45,269 nt of DNA from Streptomyces sp. Isolate_45 (GCF_024721315.2 NZ_JANFAK020000063.1:1-45269), one strand, 5' to 3'. Shown: positions 30,109 to 39,584, numbered from the stretch's first letter. Numbers and translations are program-made. Notes: generated by a model not told the origin, from the letters alone.

Positions 30109-32163
30109 TCAGGCCTCCTTCGCGGGCTGGGTGACGCGGTCGAGCATCAGACCGAGGCAGACGATCGCGGCGCCGGCGACCAGACCGGTCGCCAGGTCGC
30201 CCTGGGCGAGGCCGAGGACGACGTCGTAGCCGAGCGCGCCGCCACCGACCAGGCCGCCGATGATCACCACGGCGAGTACGAGCACCACGGCCTGGTTGAC
30301 CGCCAGCAGCAACGCGGGCCGGGCCAACGGCAGCCGGACCTGCCACAGCTGCTGCGAGCCGGTCGCTCCCAGCGAGCGGGCCGACTCCACGGCGGCCGGG
30401 TTCACGTCGAGCAGCCCCTGGGTGGTGATGCGGACGACGGCGGGCAGCGCGTACACGACCGCGGCGGCCGCGGCGGGCGCCCGACCGACGCCGAACAGCG
30501 CGACGACCGGGATCAGGTAGACGAACTGCGGCATGGTCTGGCAGACGTCGAGCACCGGCCGCAGCAGTCGCTGCGCACGGGGACTGCGGGCGGCGCCGAC
30601 GGCGATCGAGAAACCGAGTACGAGGGTGACGGCGACGGCCGCCAGCACCTGGGACAGGGTGTCGAGGGAGGGCTCCCACACCCCGAGGACGCCGATCGCG
30701 GCGAGCGCGAGGACCGCGGTCAGCGCGGTCCGCCAGGTACCGACGAGGACGCCGATCACCCCGGTCAGCAGCAGCAGTGCCCACCAGGGGGCGGCCTGCA
30801 GGCCACCGCGCAGCGGGTCGAGGATCCAGCCGGTGAAGCGGGCCGCCCAGTCGGCGGTGCCGCCGACCACGGGCACCCCGGAGTAGAGGTGGTCGGTCAT
30901 CCAGGCGACCGCCCGGTTGACGGGCTCCGCGATCGGCACGGTCCAGGACCCGGGCCACAGGGTCGTTCCCGCCATGTGGCCCACGACGGCGGCGGCGACG
31001 GCGGTGAGCACGGTGAGCAGGCGCCCGTACCAGCCGGCGAAAACCCTGCGCAGCAGGGGCTGTTCGTCCGGGGGGACCGGAGCGCCGCCCAGCCGGCGGC
31101 CCGCCGCGTCGGCCGTGCGGTCGAGGACCACGGCGAGCAGCACGATGGGGATGCCGGCGGCGAGCGCGGCTCCGACGTCGACCGAGGCGAGGGCCTGGTA
31201 GACCCGGTCGCCCAGACCGCCCGCACCGATCACCGAGGCGATGACGGCCATCGACAGGGCCATCATGATGGCCTGGTTGACGCCGAGCAGCAGCTGTCCG
31301 CGGGCGAGCGGGAGCCGTGCGGTCAGCAGCCGCTGGCGTCCGGTCGCGCCGAGGGAGGCCGAGGCCTCCAGCACCCCGGCGTCCGCCCCGCGCAGGCCCA
31401 GGGCGGTGAGCCGGGCCATCGGCGGGGCCGCGTACACCACGGTCGCCAGGACCGCGGCGGGCACGCCGATGCCGAAGACCAGCACCATCGGCAGCAGGTA
31501 CGCGAAGGCGGGCAGCACCTGCATGGTGTCCAGGACGGGCCGCAGCAGCCGGTCGGCGCGCGACGACAGCCCGGCGGCGAGGCCGAGCAGGGCGCCCACG
31601 ACGACGGACACGGACACGGCGACGACCATCAGCGCGAGGGTCTGCATCGTCGGTACCCACATGCCGAGCAGCCCGCACGCGGCGAAGGCCGCCACACAGG
31701 TCAGGGCGAGCCGTACGCCCGCCAGGCGCAGCGCGACGAGTCCGGCCAGGGCGGTGACGCCGGTCCAGCCCGCGGCGAGCAGGACGACGTACACCGCGCG
31801 CACGGACACCACGACGGCGTTGCTGATGTGTCCGAAGAAGTAGAGGAAGAGCGGGTGGCCGTCGCGGTTGTCGACGATCCAGTCCCCGGCCCGGCCCAGC
31901 GGCCCGGAGAGGTCCACGGACAGGGCCGCGGGCCAGCTGCCGGAGCCGGGGAAGGCCATGGCGAGCGGGATCAGCACCACCGCGGCGACGGCGAGGGGCA
32001 GGACCCTGCGGCCGGCGCGGTGGTGGAGCATCGCCTTGAGGCGGCCGCCGGGGGAGACGGCGGAGCCGGGTCGGGCGGGGCCCCGGTTCCCGTTCGGCTT
32101 CCCCGGGTCGCCGGCGCGGTCCCGGCGGCCGGGTTCCCGTACTGGTCTGGTCGTCGTGGTCAT
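30109..32163 (-). CDS. Fused double permease of the betaine ABC transporter
   Basis: This 684-residue protein contains two OpuAB/ProW-type permease units in tandem. The first covers about 50-330, with EASASLGATGRQRLLTARLPLARGQLLLGVNQAIMM-type EAA loop features, and the second covers about 400-684, with ESARSLGATGSQQLWQVRLPLARPALLLAVNQAV at the same place. Most relatives have one permease unit and act as homodimers, so the duplication gives a pseudo-dimer in a single chain. ATG 32163 has GGGAGG upstream. It pairs with the ATPase at 32210 and binding protein at 29124. The long periplasmic-side loops between units may be where the halves are tied. Confidence 0.9.
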   Translation of the reverse strand: MTTTTRPVREPGRRDRAGDPGKPNGNRGPARPGSAVSPGGRLKAMLHHRAGRRVLPLAVAAVVLIPLAMAFPGSGSWPAALSVDLSGPLGRAGDWIVDNRDGHPLFLYFFGHISNAVVVSVRAVYVVLLAAGWTGVTALAGLVALRLAGVRLALTCVAAFAACGLLGMWVPTMQTLALMVVAVSVSVVVGALLGLAAGLSSRADRLLRPVLDTMQVLPAFAYLLPMVLVFGIGVPAAVLATVVYAAPPMARLTALGLRGADAGVLEASASLGATGRQRLLTARLPLARGQLLLGVNQAIMMALSMAVIASVIGAGGLGDRVYQALASVDVGAALAAGIPIVLLAVVLDRTADAAGRRLGGAPVPPDEQPLLRRVFAGWYGRLLTVLTAVAAAVVGHMAGTTLWPGSWTVPIAEPVNRAVAWMTDHLYSGVPVVGGTADWAARFTGWILDPLRGGLQAAPWWALLLLTGVIGVLVGTWRTALTAVLALAAIGVLGVWEPSLDTLSQVLAAVAVTLVLGFSIAVGAARSPRAQRLLRPVLDVCQTMPQFVYLIPVVALFGVGRAPAAAAAVVYALPAVVRITTQGLLDVNPAAVESARSLGATGSQQLWQVRLPLARPALLLAVNQAVVLVLAVVIIGGLVGGGALGYDVVLGLAQGDLATGLVAGAAIVCLGLMLDRVTQPAKEA

Positions 32164-32209
32164 CCGCACCACCTCCCGGTGTCGGTTTCGGTGCGACGGG
32201 GTCGGCGCG

Positions 32210-33361
32210 TCATGCCGCCACCCCCCGTCCGGCCGGGGCCGGCAGGCCGGCCACCACCGCGAGCAGCGCGGCGTCGTCGACGACGCCCAGGCACCGGCCC
32301 CGGTCGACGACCCGCGCCGACGCCCCGCTGCGGGCGACGGCCTCGATGGCCTCGGCGACCGTGGTGGTGGGAGCGAGGGCGACCCCCTGGGCGTCCTCGC
32401 CGGGCGCCGCGGGGCGCATCGCGCCGCGTACGGTGAGCACCTGCTCGCGCGGCACGTCGCGGACGAAGTCCCGTACGTAGTCGTCGGCGGGCGAGCCCAC
32501 GATCTCCTCCGGCGTGCCGAGCTGGACGATGCGGCCGTCGCGCATCAGCGCGATCCGGTCGCCGAGTCGCAGGGCCTCCGCCAGGTCGTGGGTGATGAAG
32601 ACCATCGTGCGGCCCTCCTCGTGGTGGAGCCGCGCCACCTCGTCCTGCATCTCGCGGCGGATCAGCGGGTCGAGGGCGCTGAACGGTTCGTCGAAGAGGA
32701 GCACCTCGGGGTCGGCGGCGAGCGCGCGGGCGAGACCGACGCGCTGCTGCTGGCCTCCGGACAACTGTCCGGGCCGGCGGGACTCCAGGCCTTCGAGCCC
32801 GACCTTGGCCACCATCTCGGCGGCCTTGGCGCGCCGCTCGGCGCGGCTCATGCCCTGGATCTCCAGCCCGTAGGCGACGTTGTCGAGGACGGTGCGGTGC
32901 GGCAGCAGCCCGAAGTGCTGGAAGACCATGGCGGCCCGGTGACGGCGCAGTTCGCGCAACCGGCCCGCGTCCATGGCGAGGACGTCCTCGCCGTCGATGG
33001 AGAGCGACCCCGCCGTGGGTTCGATCAGCCGGGTCAGACAGCGCACGAGGGTCGACTTGCCCGAGCCGGACAGGCCCATGACGACGAACACCTCGCCCTT
33101 GCGGACGTCGAAGGTGACGTCGCGGACAGCGGCGGTGCAGCCGGTCCGCTCGCGCAGCTCGGCGGCGGACAGGGCGGCGTCCTCGGAGCCGGGGACCCGG
33201 GCCGCCTTCCGGTCGGGCCCGAAGACCTTCCACAGGCCCCGGACCCCGAACACGGGAGCGCCGGCGCCCTCGGGCGCGGTCGCGGAATCGGGCGCGGTGG
33301 TGATGTCGGAACCGGGGGTGATCCCGGAACCGGTGGTACTGGCAGGACCGGTGGTGGTCAC
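32210..33361 (-). CDS. Betaine ABC transporter ATPase with CBS domain
   Basis: This 383-residue ProV/OpuAA-type ATPase has Walker A GLSGSGKS (96-103), signature LSGGQQQR, Walker B VLLFDEPFSALDP and H-loop FITHD. The C-terminal 80 residues (TTVAEAIEAVARSGASARVVDRGRCLGVVDD) form a CBS-type sensor, which responds to ionic strength in OpuA. The first 36 residues are a Gly/Thr/Pro/Ser-rich extension of low complexity not seen in most homologues. GTG 33361 overlaps the choline dehydrogenase stop as GTGA, so the gene is tightly coupled to the enzyme genes. Confidence 0.92.
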   Translation of the reverse strand: MTTTGPASTTGSGITPGSDITTAPDSATAPEGAGAPVFGVRGLWKVFGPDRKAARVPGSEDAALSAAELRERTGCTAAVRDVTFDVRKGEVFVVMGLSGSGKSTLVRCLTRLIEPTAGSLSIDGEDVLAMDAGRLRELRRHRAAMVFQHFGLLPHRTVLDNVAYGLEIQGMSRAERRAKAAEMVAKVGLEGLESRRPGQLSGGQQQRVGLARALAADPEVLLFDEPFSALDPLIRREMQDEVARLHHEEGRTMVFITHDLAEALRLGDRIALMRDGRIVQLGTPEEIVGSPADDYVRDFVRDVPREQVLTVRGAMRPAAPGEDAQGVALAPTTTVAEAIEAVARSGASARVVDRGRCLGVVDDAALLAVVAGLPAPAGRGVAA

Positions 33362-34935
33362 AGGACCTCACCGCCCAGCAGCTCGGCAGCCTTTTCGCCG
33401 ACCATGAGTACTCCGATCATCGGATTGACCGCGGGCATCGTCGGGAAGACGGAGGCGTCGGCGATGCGGATGCCATCGAGGCCACGGACCTTCAGGTCCG
33501 GCCCCACCACCGCCTCCTCGTCGTCCGCGGCGCCCATCCGGCAGGTGCCGGCCGGGTGGTAGACGGTGTGCGCGACCGAGCGGGCGTACGCACTGAGCGC
33601 CTCGTCGTCGGTGATCTCCGGTCCCGGGCACACCTCGCGGCGCAGCCAGCCGGCCAGCGGCTCGGTCGCGGCGATCCGGCGGGCCAGCTTGATGCCGTCC
33701 ACCAGGGTCCGACCGTCGTAGTCGTCCTCGTCCGTGAAGTAGCGGAAGTCCAGGGCCGGTTTGACCTCCGGGTCCGCACTCGTCAGGTAGAGGCGGCCGC
33801 GGCTGCGGGGCTTGGGGATGTTCGGGGTCAACGAGACGCCGTGCGCAGGGCGTTCGTAGCCCAGCCGCTCCGGGTTGTCGGTGAACGGGATCTGGTAGAA
33901 GTGGAACATCAGGTCGGGACCGGGGGAGTCGGGGTCGCGCCGCACGAACAGGCCGGCGTCGCTGTCCATCGCCGAGTTCTCGGGTATCGGACCGTCCGTC
34001 TCCCAGACGATCACGGACTCCGGATGGTCGAGGAGGTTCTCGCCGACGCCGGGCAGGTCGTGGACCGGGGGGATCCCGAGGGCTTCCAAGTCCTCGCGGG
34101 GGCCTATGCCGGAGTGCAGCAGCAGCCGCGGGGTGTCCACGGCGCCCGCGCAGACGACCACCTCGCGCCGTGCGGTGACCAGCGACCGTCCGCCGTCCGC
34201 CGAGCGGACGTGGACGCCGCGCACCCGCGTCCCGTCCAGCTCCAGGCGGTACGCCCAGGTCTCCAGCAGGATGCGCAGGTTGGGCCGCTCGTCCATGACC
34301 GGGTGGAGGTACGCCACCGAGGCCGAGGACCGCTTGTTGGTCTCCGGGTGGTAGGCGAGGTCGAAGAATCCGGCGCCCTCGTGGAACGGCTTGCGGTTGA
34401 ACCCCTCGACGACCGGCACGCCCAGGGCCTCCTGGGCCGAGTCCACGAAGTCGCGGGCGATGGCGTTGCGGTCCGCCTCGGCGACCGGCACGACGTTGTT
34501 GAGGAGCCGGTCGAAGTACGGGTCCATGGCCGCGGCGTGCCAGCCCTCGGCGCCCGCCTCCGACCACTCGTCCCAGTCGGAGGGGAGCGGCTTGAAGGCG
34601 ATGAGCGTGTTGTGCGAGGAGCAGCCGCCGAGGACGCGGGCCCTGCTGTGCCGGATGTACGAGTTTCCGCGCGGCTGCTCGGTGGTGGGGTAGTCGTAGT
34701 CGAGTTCGCCGCCGAGCAGGCCCATCCAGCGGCGCAGCGTGAGCACGTCGGGGCGGTCGACGTCGCTCGGCCCGCCCTCGATGACGGCCACGGTGACGTC
34801 CGGGTCCTCGGTCAGTCGGGAGGCGATCACGGAGCCGGCGGTGCCGCCGCCGACGATGACGTAGTCGTACTCCTGGACGGTCGGGGCCGCGCCGGACGCG
34901 GATCGGTCCTGATGGTGGGGGGTGGTCGTGCTCAT
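33358..34935 (-). CDS. betA: GMC oxidoreductase, probable choline dehydrogenase
   Basis: This 525-residue FAD enzyme has the ADP-binding motif YVIVGGGTAGSVIASRL (about 25-41), the GMC signatures RGNSYIRHSRARVLGGCSSHN and GAVDTPRLLLHSGIGP, and the catalytic His/Asn region HTVYHPAGTCRMG and AVNPMIG. It oxidises choline to betaine aldehyde, and often further to betaine. ATG 34935 has a GGAG site 6 nt upstream and follows the aldehyde dehydrogenase by 16 nt. The context with a betaine ABC transporter and an aldehyde dehydrogenase makes choline the best substrate. Other GMC alcohol oxidases remain possible on sequence alone. Confidence 0.88.
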   Translation of the reverse strand: MSTTTPHHQDRSASGAAPTVQEYDYVIVGGGTAGSVIASRLTEDPDVTVAVIEGGPSDVDRPDVLTLRRWMGLLGGELDYDYPTTEQPRGNSYIRHSRARVLGGCSSHNTLIAFKPLPSDWDEWSEAGAEGWHAAAMDPYFDRLLNNVVPVAEADRNAIARDFVDSAQEALGVPVVEGFNRKPFHEGAGFFDLAYHPETNKRSSASVAYLHPVMDERPNLRILLETWAYRLELDGTRVRGVHVRSADGGRSLVTARREVVVCAGAVDTPRLLLHSGIGPREDLEALGIPPVHDLPGVGENLLDHPESVIVWETDGPIPENSAMDSDAGLFVRRDPDSPGPDLMFHFYQIPFTDNPERLGYERPAHGVSLTPNIPKPRSRGRLYLTSADPEVKPALDFRYFTDEDDYDGRTLVDGIKLARRIAATEPLAGWLRREVCPGPEITDDEALSAYARSVAHTVYHPAGTCRMGAADDEEAVVGPDLKVRGLDGIRIADASVFPTMPAVNPMIGVLMVGEKAAELLGGEVL

Positions 34936-34951
34936 GTCTTCTCCTGCCTCC

Positions 34952-36436
34952 TCAACCAGCGAACCAGCGCACGGGGCGCGGGGCGAGGTTCTGGTACACG
35001 TGCTTGGACTCGCGGTATTCGGCCAGCCCGGACGGTCCGAGCTCGCGCCCGGTGCCGGACTTCCCGAAGCCGCCCCACTCGGCCTGCGGCAGGTACGGGT
35101 GGAAGTCGTTGATCCAGACGGTGCCGTGCCGCATGCGGCCGGCGACCCGGCGGGCGCGGCCCGCGTCGGACGTCCAGACGCCGCCGGCGAGCCCGTACTC
35201 GGTGTCGTTGGCGAGGGCGACGGCCTCCTCCTCGCTCCGGAAGGTCTCCACGGTCAGCACCGGGCCGAAGACCTCCTCGCGCACGACGCGCATCCGCCGG
35301 TGGCACCGGTCGAGGACGGTGGGCCGGTAGAAGAAGCCCGGTCCGTCGGGGCGCTCGCCGCCGGCGCGCAGTACGGCGCCCTCGGCGAGCGCGGCCGCGA
35401 CGTGGGACTCGGTGCGCTCCCGCTGCGCCGCCGAGACGAGCGGGCCGCACTCGACGCCCGGGTCGGTGCCGCGGCCGATGCGTATCCGCTCGGCGCGGCG
35501 GGCGAGTTCGGCGACGAAGCGCTCGTGCACCGGCTCCTCGACGATGAGTCGCGAGCCGGCCGAGCAGACCTGGCCGCTGTGGATGAACGCGGCGTTCAGG
35601 GCCTGGTCGACGGCGGTGTCGAAGCCCTCGTCGGTGGCGCAGGCGTCGGCGAAGACGACGTTCGGGTTCTTGCCGCCGAGTTCGAGGGCGACCTTCTTGA
35701 CCGTTTCGGCGGCCGCCCGCATGACCTTCGTACCGCTGACGAGTCCGCCGGTGAAGGACACCAGGTCGACGTCGGGATGCGCGGAGAGGCGCGCACCGAC
35801 CGGATCGCCCGCCCCGGTGACCAGGTTGGCCACCCCGTCGGGAAGACCGGCCTCCGCCAGGAGTTCCATCAGCGCCACCGTGGTCAGCGGGGTGATCTCG
35901 CTCGGCTTGATGACGAAGCTGTTGCCCGCCGCCAGCGCCGGGGCGATCTTCCAACTCGCCTGGAGCAGCGGATAGTTCCAGGGGGTGATCAGGGCGCAGA
36001 CCCCGACCGGCTCGTGGACGACGACGCTGTGGATGTCGGGGTCGCCGGCGTCCACGACCCGGCCCGCGTCCTCCCCGGCGACGAGGCCGGCGAAGTAGCG
36101 GAACGCGTCGATGACGCAGTCCACGTCCGCGCGGCCCTCTTCGAGGGTCTTGCCCGCGTCCAGGCTCTCCATGAGACCGATGCGGTCGCGCTCGCGCCCC
36201 AGTAGGTCCGCCGTGCGGTGCAGCAGCGCCGCCCGCTCGCGGGCCGGGACGGTGCGCCAGGGGCCCAGGTCGAAGGCGTCGCGGGCCGCGCTCACGGCCG
36301 CGTCGACGTCCGCGGTGCCGCCCTCGGCCACCACGGCGAGGACGGACCCGTCCGCCGGATCCAGAATCTCTCTGGTCGCTCCCGAGGCCGCGGACCGCCA
36401 TGTCCCGGCTGTGTAGATGGTCTTCTGCTCCGACAC
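34952..36436 (-). CDS. betB: Betaine aldehyde dehydrogenase
   Basis: This 494-residue NAD(P)-dependent aldehyde dehydrogenase has all main residues: PWNYPLLQASWKIAPALAAGN (N154), the general base E252 in LELGGKNPNVVF, and the catalytic Cys C291 in FIHSGQVCSAGSRLIV. The FTGGLVSGTKVM coenzyme loop has the Gly that favours NAD in this group. GTG 36436 was selected because the preceding GGAGGT is 10 nt away. It is the first gene of the operon and completes choline to glycine betaine. Its promoter region contains two palindromes. No BetI repressor gene is adjacent. Confidence 0.9.
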   Translation of the reverse strand: MSEQKTIYTAGTWRSAASGATREILDPADGSVLAVVAEGGTADVDAAVSAARDAFDLGPWRTVPARERAALLHRTADLLGRERDRIGLMESLDAGKTLEEGRADVDCVIDAFRYFAGLVAGEDAGRVVDAGDPDIHSVVVHEPVGVCALITPWNYPLLQASWKIAPALAAGNSFVIKPSEITPLTTVALMELLAEAGLPDGVANLVTGAGDPVGARLSAHPDVDLVSFTGGLVSGTKVMRAAAETVKKVALELGGKNPNVVFADACATDEGFDTAVDQALNAAFIHSGQVCSAGSRLIVEEPVHERFVAELARRAERIRIGRGTDPGVECGPLVSAAQRERTESHVAAALAEGAVLRAGGERPDGPGFFYRPTVLDRCHRRMRVVREEVFGPVLTVETFRSEEEAVALANDTEYGLAGGVWTSDAGRARRVAGRMRHGTVWINDFHPYLPQAEWGGFGKSGTGRELGPSGLAEYRESKHVYQNLAPRPVRWFAG

Positions 36437-36485
36437 GACGCGCTGTACCTCCGCTTGTGCCACCGCGGCGGACCCGCGGTGAGCT

Positions 36486-36504
36486 GGCAAGTTCCGCACT
36501 TGCC
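36486..36504. promoter_or_regulatory. 19-bp palindrome upstream of the betaine operon
   Basis: GGCAAGT and ACTTGCC (36486-36492 and 36498-36504) form a perfect inverted repeat with a 5-bp spacer, about 50 bp upstream of the GTG. The size fits a dimeric repressor of the TetR (BetI) or MarR (GbsR) type, but the cognate protein is not in the neighbourhood. Confidence 0.5.
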
Positions 36505-36531
36505 CCGCGCGACGCAGGTCATGTCCCATCG

Positions 36532-36556
36532 GTCACTCGAAGTGACGGGTGTCACT
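36532..36556. promoter_or_regulatory. GTCACT repeat element upstream of the betaine operon
   Basis: GTCACT and AGTGAC (36532-36546) are a perfect inverted repeat with a CGA spacer. A third GTCACT half-site follows at 36551-36556. With the palindrome at 36486-36504 it marks two distinct operator types in one promoter region. Confidence 0.45.
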
Positions 36557-36670
36557 CTCGGCGATCGGCGTGACGGACGGCGGAGGGGACCGCGACCAAG
36601 GGACGGGAGCCGGCGGCGGGGGCCGGGTGAGCCGCGGCCGGGCGCGGTGCGGGACCGGAGGTGCGCCGGG

Positions 36671-38014
36671 TCAGCGCAGCGGTGCGCCCGCCTCCGTCAG
36701 CTGCATCTGCGGCCGCCCGCTCACCAGCAGCCAGGCGGGCAGCAGCGCCACGCACAGGAGCGGCAGCAGTCCCGGGTCCGGGGCCAGGATCGCGGCGGTG
36801 AACAGGCTCACCCAGCCCTGCCGGGTGACGGCCAGCAGCACGCCCAGCACCGCGCAGGTCACCGCGACCGGCGACTGGACCGAAGGAACCAGGGCGCTGA
36901 CCGCGAGTCCGAGCGCGGCCCCCGCGAAGACGGACGGGAAGATCCGGCCGCCGCGGAACCCGGACCCGCAAGCCACCAGGACGGCCGCCAGCTTCACCAC
37001 GGCCATCAGGAGCAGCGCGCCGGCGGAGTACGCGGTCGGATCGGCGGCCAGCTCGCCCATCTCCTCCAACCCCTTGAACAGGGTCAGCCGCCCCCCGAGC
37101 GCCGCGAGCAGCCCCAGCACCAGGCCGCCCAGGGTCAGCGCGAGCACCGGATGCGGCAGCAGGTGGAAGGCGCGGTGGACGTACGGGAACGCGTAGACGG
37201 CCGCCATGGCGATGGCGGCGGCGACGGAGGAGACCACCAGCGCGCCGAGCAGGTCGGCCCAGCCCGGACCGGTGAAGGCCGGCAGCGGCAGTCCGAAGAC
37301 GGGCGCCTCGGTCAACCTGCTCGTCAGCGCCCCCGCGCCCGCCGCGATCAGCGGGGCGAAGAGCTGGTCCCACAGCGTGGGGGGCTTGCCGCCCGGAACC
37401 GCCGGTTGCCCGGGCCCCGACGCCATCGACTCGGTGAGGATCAGCACGGCCGCGACCGGGGTCCCGAACAGCGCCCCGACCGTCCCTGCGGCGCCCAGCC
37501 CCACCCACAGCTGCGGGGCACCGGCCGGCATGAACTTCCGGCCCAACCAGAAGGCGAGGGCGATGTTCGCGGCGGTGATCGGGTTCTCCGGGCCGAGGCT
37601 CACACCGCCGGCCAGCGACAGCGTGGTCACCAGCAACAGGCCCGGGATCACCGCGGGCGGCAGTGGCGGGTCGACCAGCCCGGTGGTCGCCGGATCCGGC
37701 CCCGCGTGTCCGTGGACCTTCCACACGACGAGCCCGACCGCGAGACCGGTCACGGTCAGGACGGCCAGCATCCACGCGACGGACCAGCGGCCCACCCCGA
37801 TCGCGTCGGGGAGGGTCCCCCACAGGACGTTCTTCAGCAGGTCGGCCAGCTCGCTCACGCCGGTCAGCAGCAGGCTGGAGCCCACGCCGATCACGATCGC
37901 GGGCAGGACCAGCGGGAGCAGGGCCCTGGCGGGGGAGGTCTGCGGGGGAGCGGCGGACGGTGCTGGGGCGGTCACCGGATCAACGTAACGGGCAATCCGC
38001 CCGAAACCCGTCAC
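36671..38014 (-). CDS. CLC-family ion channel protein, YfeO-like
   Basis: This 447-residue membrane protein has about 10 to 12 helices and CLC motifs. SLAGGVSLGPENPITAAN corresponds to the GREGP filter with its gating Glu but with Asn in place of the second Gly, as in E. coli YfeO. GSGFRGGRIFPSVFAGAALG matches the third filter segment. GTG 38014 is used because AGAGGA lies 7 nt upstream. A second GTG at 37975 is possible. It is 46 nt after the stop of a second CLC gene on the same strand, so both are probably co-transcribed. The ion is unknown. Chloride or fluoride flux are the main options for this family. Confidence 0.8.
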   Translation of the reverse strand: MTGFGRIARYVDPVTAPAPSAAPPQTSPARALLPLVLPAIVIGVGSSLLLTGVSELADLLKNVLWGTLPDAIGVGRWSVAWMLAVLTVTGLAVGLVVWKVHGHAGPDPATTGLVDPPLPPAVIPGLLLVTTLSLAGGVSLGPENPITAANIALAFWLGRKFMPAGAPQLWVGLGAAGTVGALFGTPVAAVLILTESMASGPGQPAVPGGKPPTLWDQLFAPLIAAGAGALTSRLTEAPVFGLPLPAFTGPGWADLLGALVVSSVAAAIAMAAVYAFPYVHRAFHLLPHPVLALTLGGLVLGLLAALGGRLTLFKGLEEMGELAADPTAYSAGALLLMAVVKLAAVLVACGSGFRGGRIFPSVFAGAALGLAVSALVPSVQSPVAVTCAVLGVLLAVTRQGWVSLFTAAILAPDPGLLPLLCVALLPAWLLVSGRPQMQLTEAGAPLR

Positions 38015-38060
38015 ATCGGAATCCTCTGGTGGGTTCCGCCGCGGGAAGGCCGCAGGGGCG

Positions 38061-39341
38061 TCAGGACGACCGCGTCATGCGCAGCCGCAGGGTGTCGTAG
38101 ATCGGGACGCTCCCCAACCGGTCGGCGGTCAGCGTCGCGGCGAAACAGGCCGCGAGCAGCGGCACGACCAGCGCGGTGGCCCCCGTCATCTCGACCACCA
38201 GCACGACACCGGTCAAGGGTGCGCGCACCACCGCGGCGAACAGCGCCGCCATGCCGACGGCCGCGAACGACGCCGCTCCCGTCCCGCCCGGCAGCACGGG
38301 GGCCGCGAGGCCCTGTACGAGAGCTCCCCACAGGGCGCCCAACGCCAACAGCGGGGCGAACAGGCCGCCCGGCGCACCGGCCGCATAGCTGAGCGGCCCC
38401 GCCACGAAGCGCACCACCAGATACCCCGCCAGCACGGTGACCACCGGCACCTCGCCGTCCACCAGGAGCCCGCTCAACTGCTCCCCGCCGCCGCCGAGCG
38501 ACGGATCGATGCCCAGCAGCAGGCCCACGACGGCCCCGATGACGGCCGCCCGCGCGACCGGCCCGACCCGGGTGACGCCGTCGCAGTAGGCGAGGGCGCC
38601 GACCACCAGCCGGCTGTAGCCCACACCCAGCACGCCGGTGGCGGCGCCCAGCAGCAGGAAGGCCGGCAGCAGCGACAGGGGCGGCGCCGCCGGGTCGGGC
38701 ATGGCGAAGACGGGGCGGTCGCCCAGGATCAGCCGGGCGCATCCGACGGCGGTGACGGTACCGATGAGGGTGAGCAGGACCAGTCGGGCCCGGATCGTCC
38801 TCGTCACCTCCTCCAGGACGAACACCACACCGCCGAGCGGGGCGGTGAACGCCACCGCGAGCCCGGCTCCGGCCAGTGAGGTGTGCAGCAGGGTGACGTC
38901 CCGCGCACTCATCCGCGTACGGCGTCCCGCCTCCGTGCCGATCGCGGCGCCCATGTGCACCGTCGGCCCCTCCCGGCCGAGGAGGAGACCGGAGCCCATG
39001 GCGATCACGCCGCCCACGAACTTGGCCGGCAGGAGCGGCAGCAGGCGGTCCGGCTCCCGCTCCCCGTGCCACACGGCCTCGACGTCCTGGATGCCGCTCC
39101 CGGCGGCGGCCGGGACCCGCCGGGCGATCGCGCAGGCGACGGCGGCGCCCACCGCCGCGAGGGCGATCGGGACCAGTCGGCCGGCGACGCCGAGCTCCTG
39201 CGAGGCGTCCAGCAGCGATCCGCGCAGCGCGTCGGCGCGTTCCAGGCACCAGCGGAAGCTCCCGCCGACCAGTCCGACGACGCAGCCGGCGAGGGCCCCC
39301 ACGAGGTAGAGGGTCGGCCCGCCGCGGGGAGCACCGGGCAT
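38061..39341 (-). CDS. ClcA-type chloride/proton antiporter
   Basis: This 426-residue CLC protein has the canonical filter motifs: AAAGSGIQDVEAVW (GSGIP), GLLLGREGPTVHMGAAIG with the gating Glu, FTAPLGGVVFVLEEVT with the internal proton Glu, and AAGAPGGLFAPLLALGALWG (GxFxP). It therefore looks like a full Cl-/H+ exchanger. Such transporters support extreme acid resistance and ionic balance in bacteria. It lies next to the osmoprotectant operon and the BCCT transporter. The second CLC gene downstream has an altered filter, so the two may have different ion selectivity. Confidence 0.9.
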   Translation of the reverse strand: MPGAPRGGPTLYLVGALAGCVVGLVGGSFRWCLERADALRGSLLDASQELGVAGRLVPIALAAVGAAVACAIARRVPAAAGSGIQDVEAVWHGEREPDRLLPLLPAKFVGGVIAMGSGLLLGREGPTVHMGAAIGTEAGRRTRMSARDVTLLHTSLAGAGLAVAFTAPLGGVVFVLEEVTRTIRARLVLLTLIGTVTAVGCARLILGDRPVFAMPDPAAPPLSLLPAFLLLGAATGVLGVGYSRLVVGALAYCDGVTRVGPVARAAVIGAVVGLLLGIDPSLGGGGEQLSGLLVDGEVPVVTVLAGYLVVRFVAGPLSYAAGAPGGLFAPLLALGALWGALVQGLAAPVLPGGTGAASFAAVGMAALFAAVVRAPLTGVVLVVEMTGATALVVPLLAACFAATLTADRLGSVPIYDTLRLRMTRSS

Positions 39342-39525
39342 GCGTGGACCTCCGCCCAGCCGTGGTTCGCGTCCCGTCCGAGACTGACCCGCGACCGTCG
39401 CACGGCCCCGGACATCGCGGCGGCCGCGCCGAAACCGCCCCCGACTGGGCCAACGGCGTTGCGGACTGCCCGCCGGCGGTGAGGATGAGCCCGGTTACGG
39501 GCGATAAGCGTGATAGGTCAGGTAT

Positions 39526-39547
39526 CCACGCAAACGTTCCTGCGTGG
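39526..39547 (+). promoter_or_regulatory. Leader hairpin upstream of the BCCT gene
   Basis: CCACGCA (39526-39532) and TGCGTGG (39541-39547) are perfect complements across 8 nt, about 40 nt upstream of the TTG start. It could be an operator or an mRNA leader hairpin. No riboswitch fold is evident. Confidence 0.35.
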
Positions 39548-39584
39548 CCGCGGCGAACGAGGTCACGCGTGAGAGGGGACCCCG

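Noticed and set aside
38176..38388. Small + strand frame inside the ClcA gene
   Set aside because: Thr/Pro/Ala-rich mirror of a membrane protein gene without a ribosome site. Treated as a shadow.
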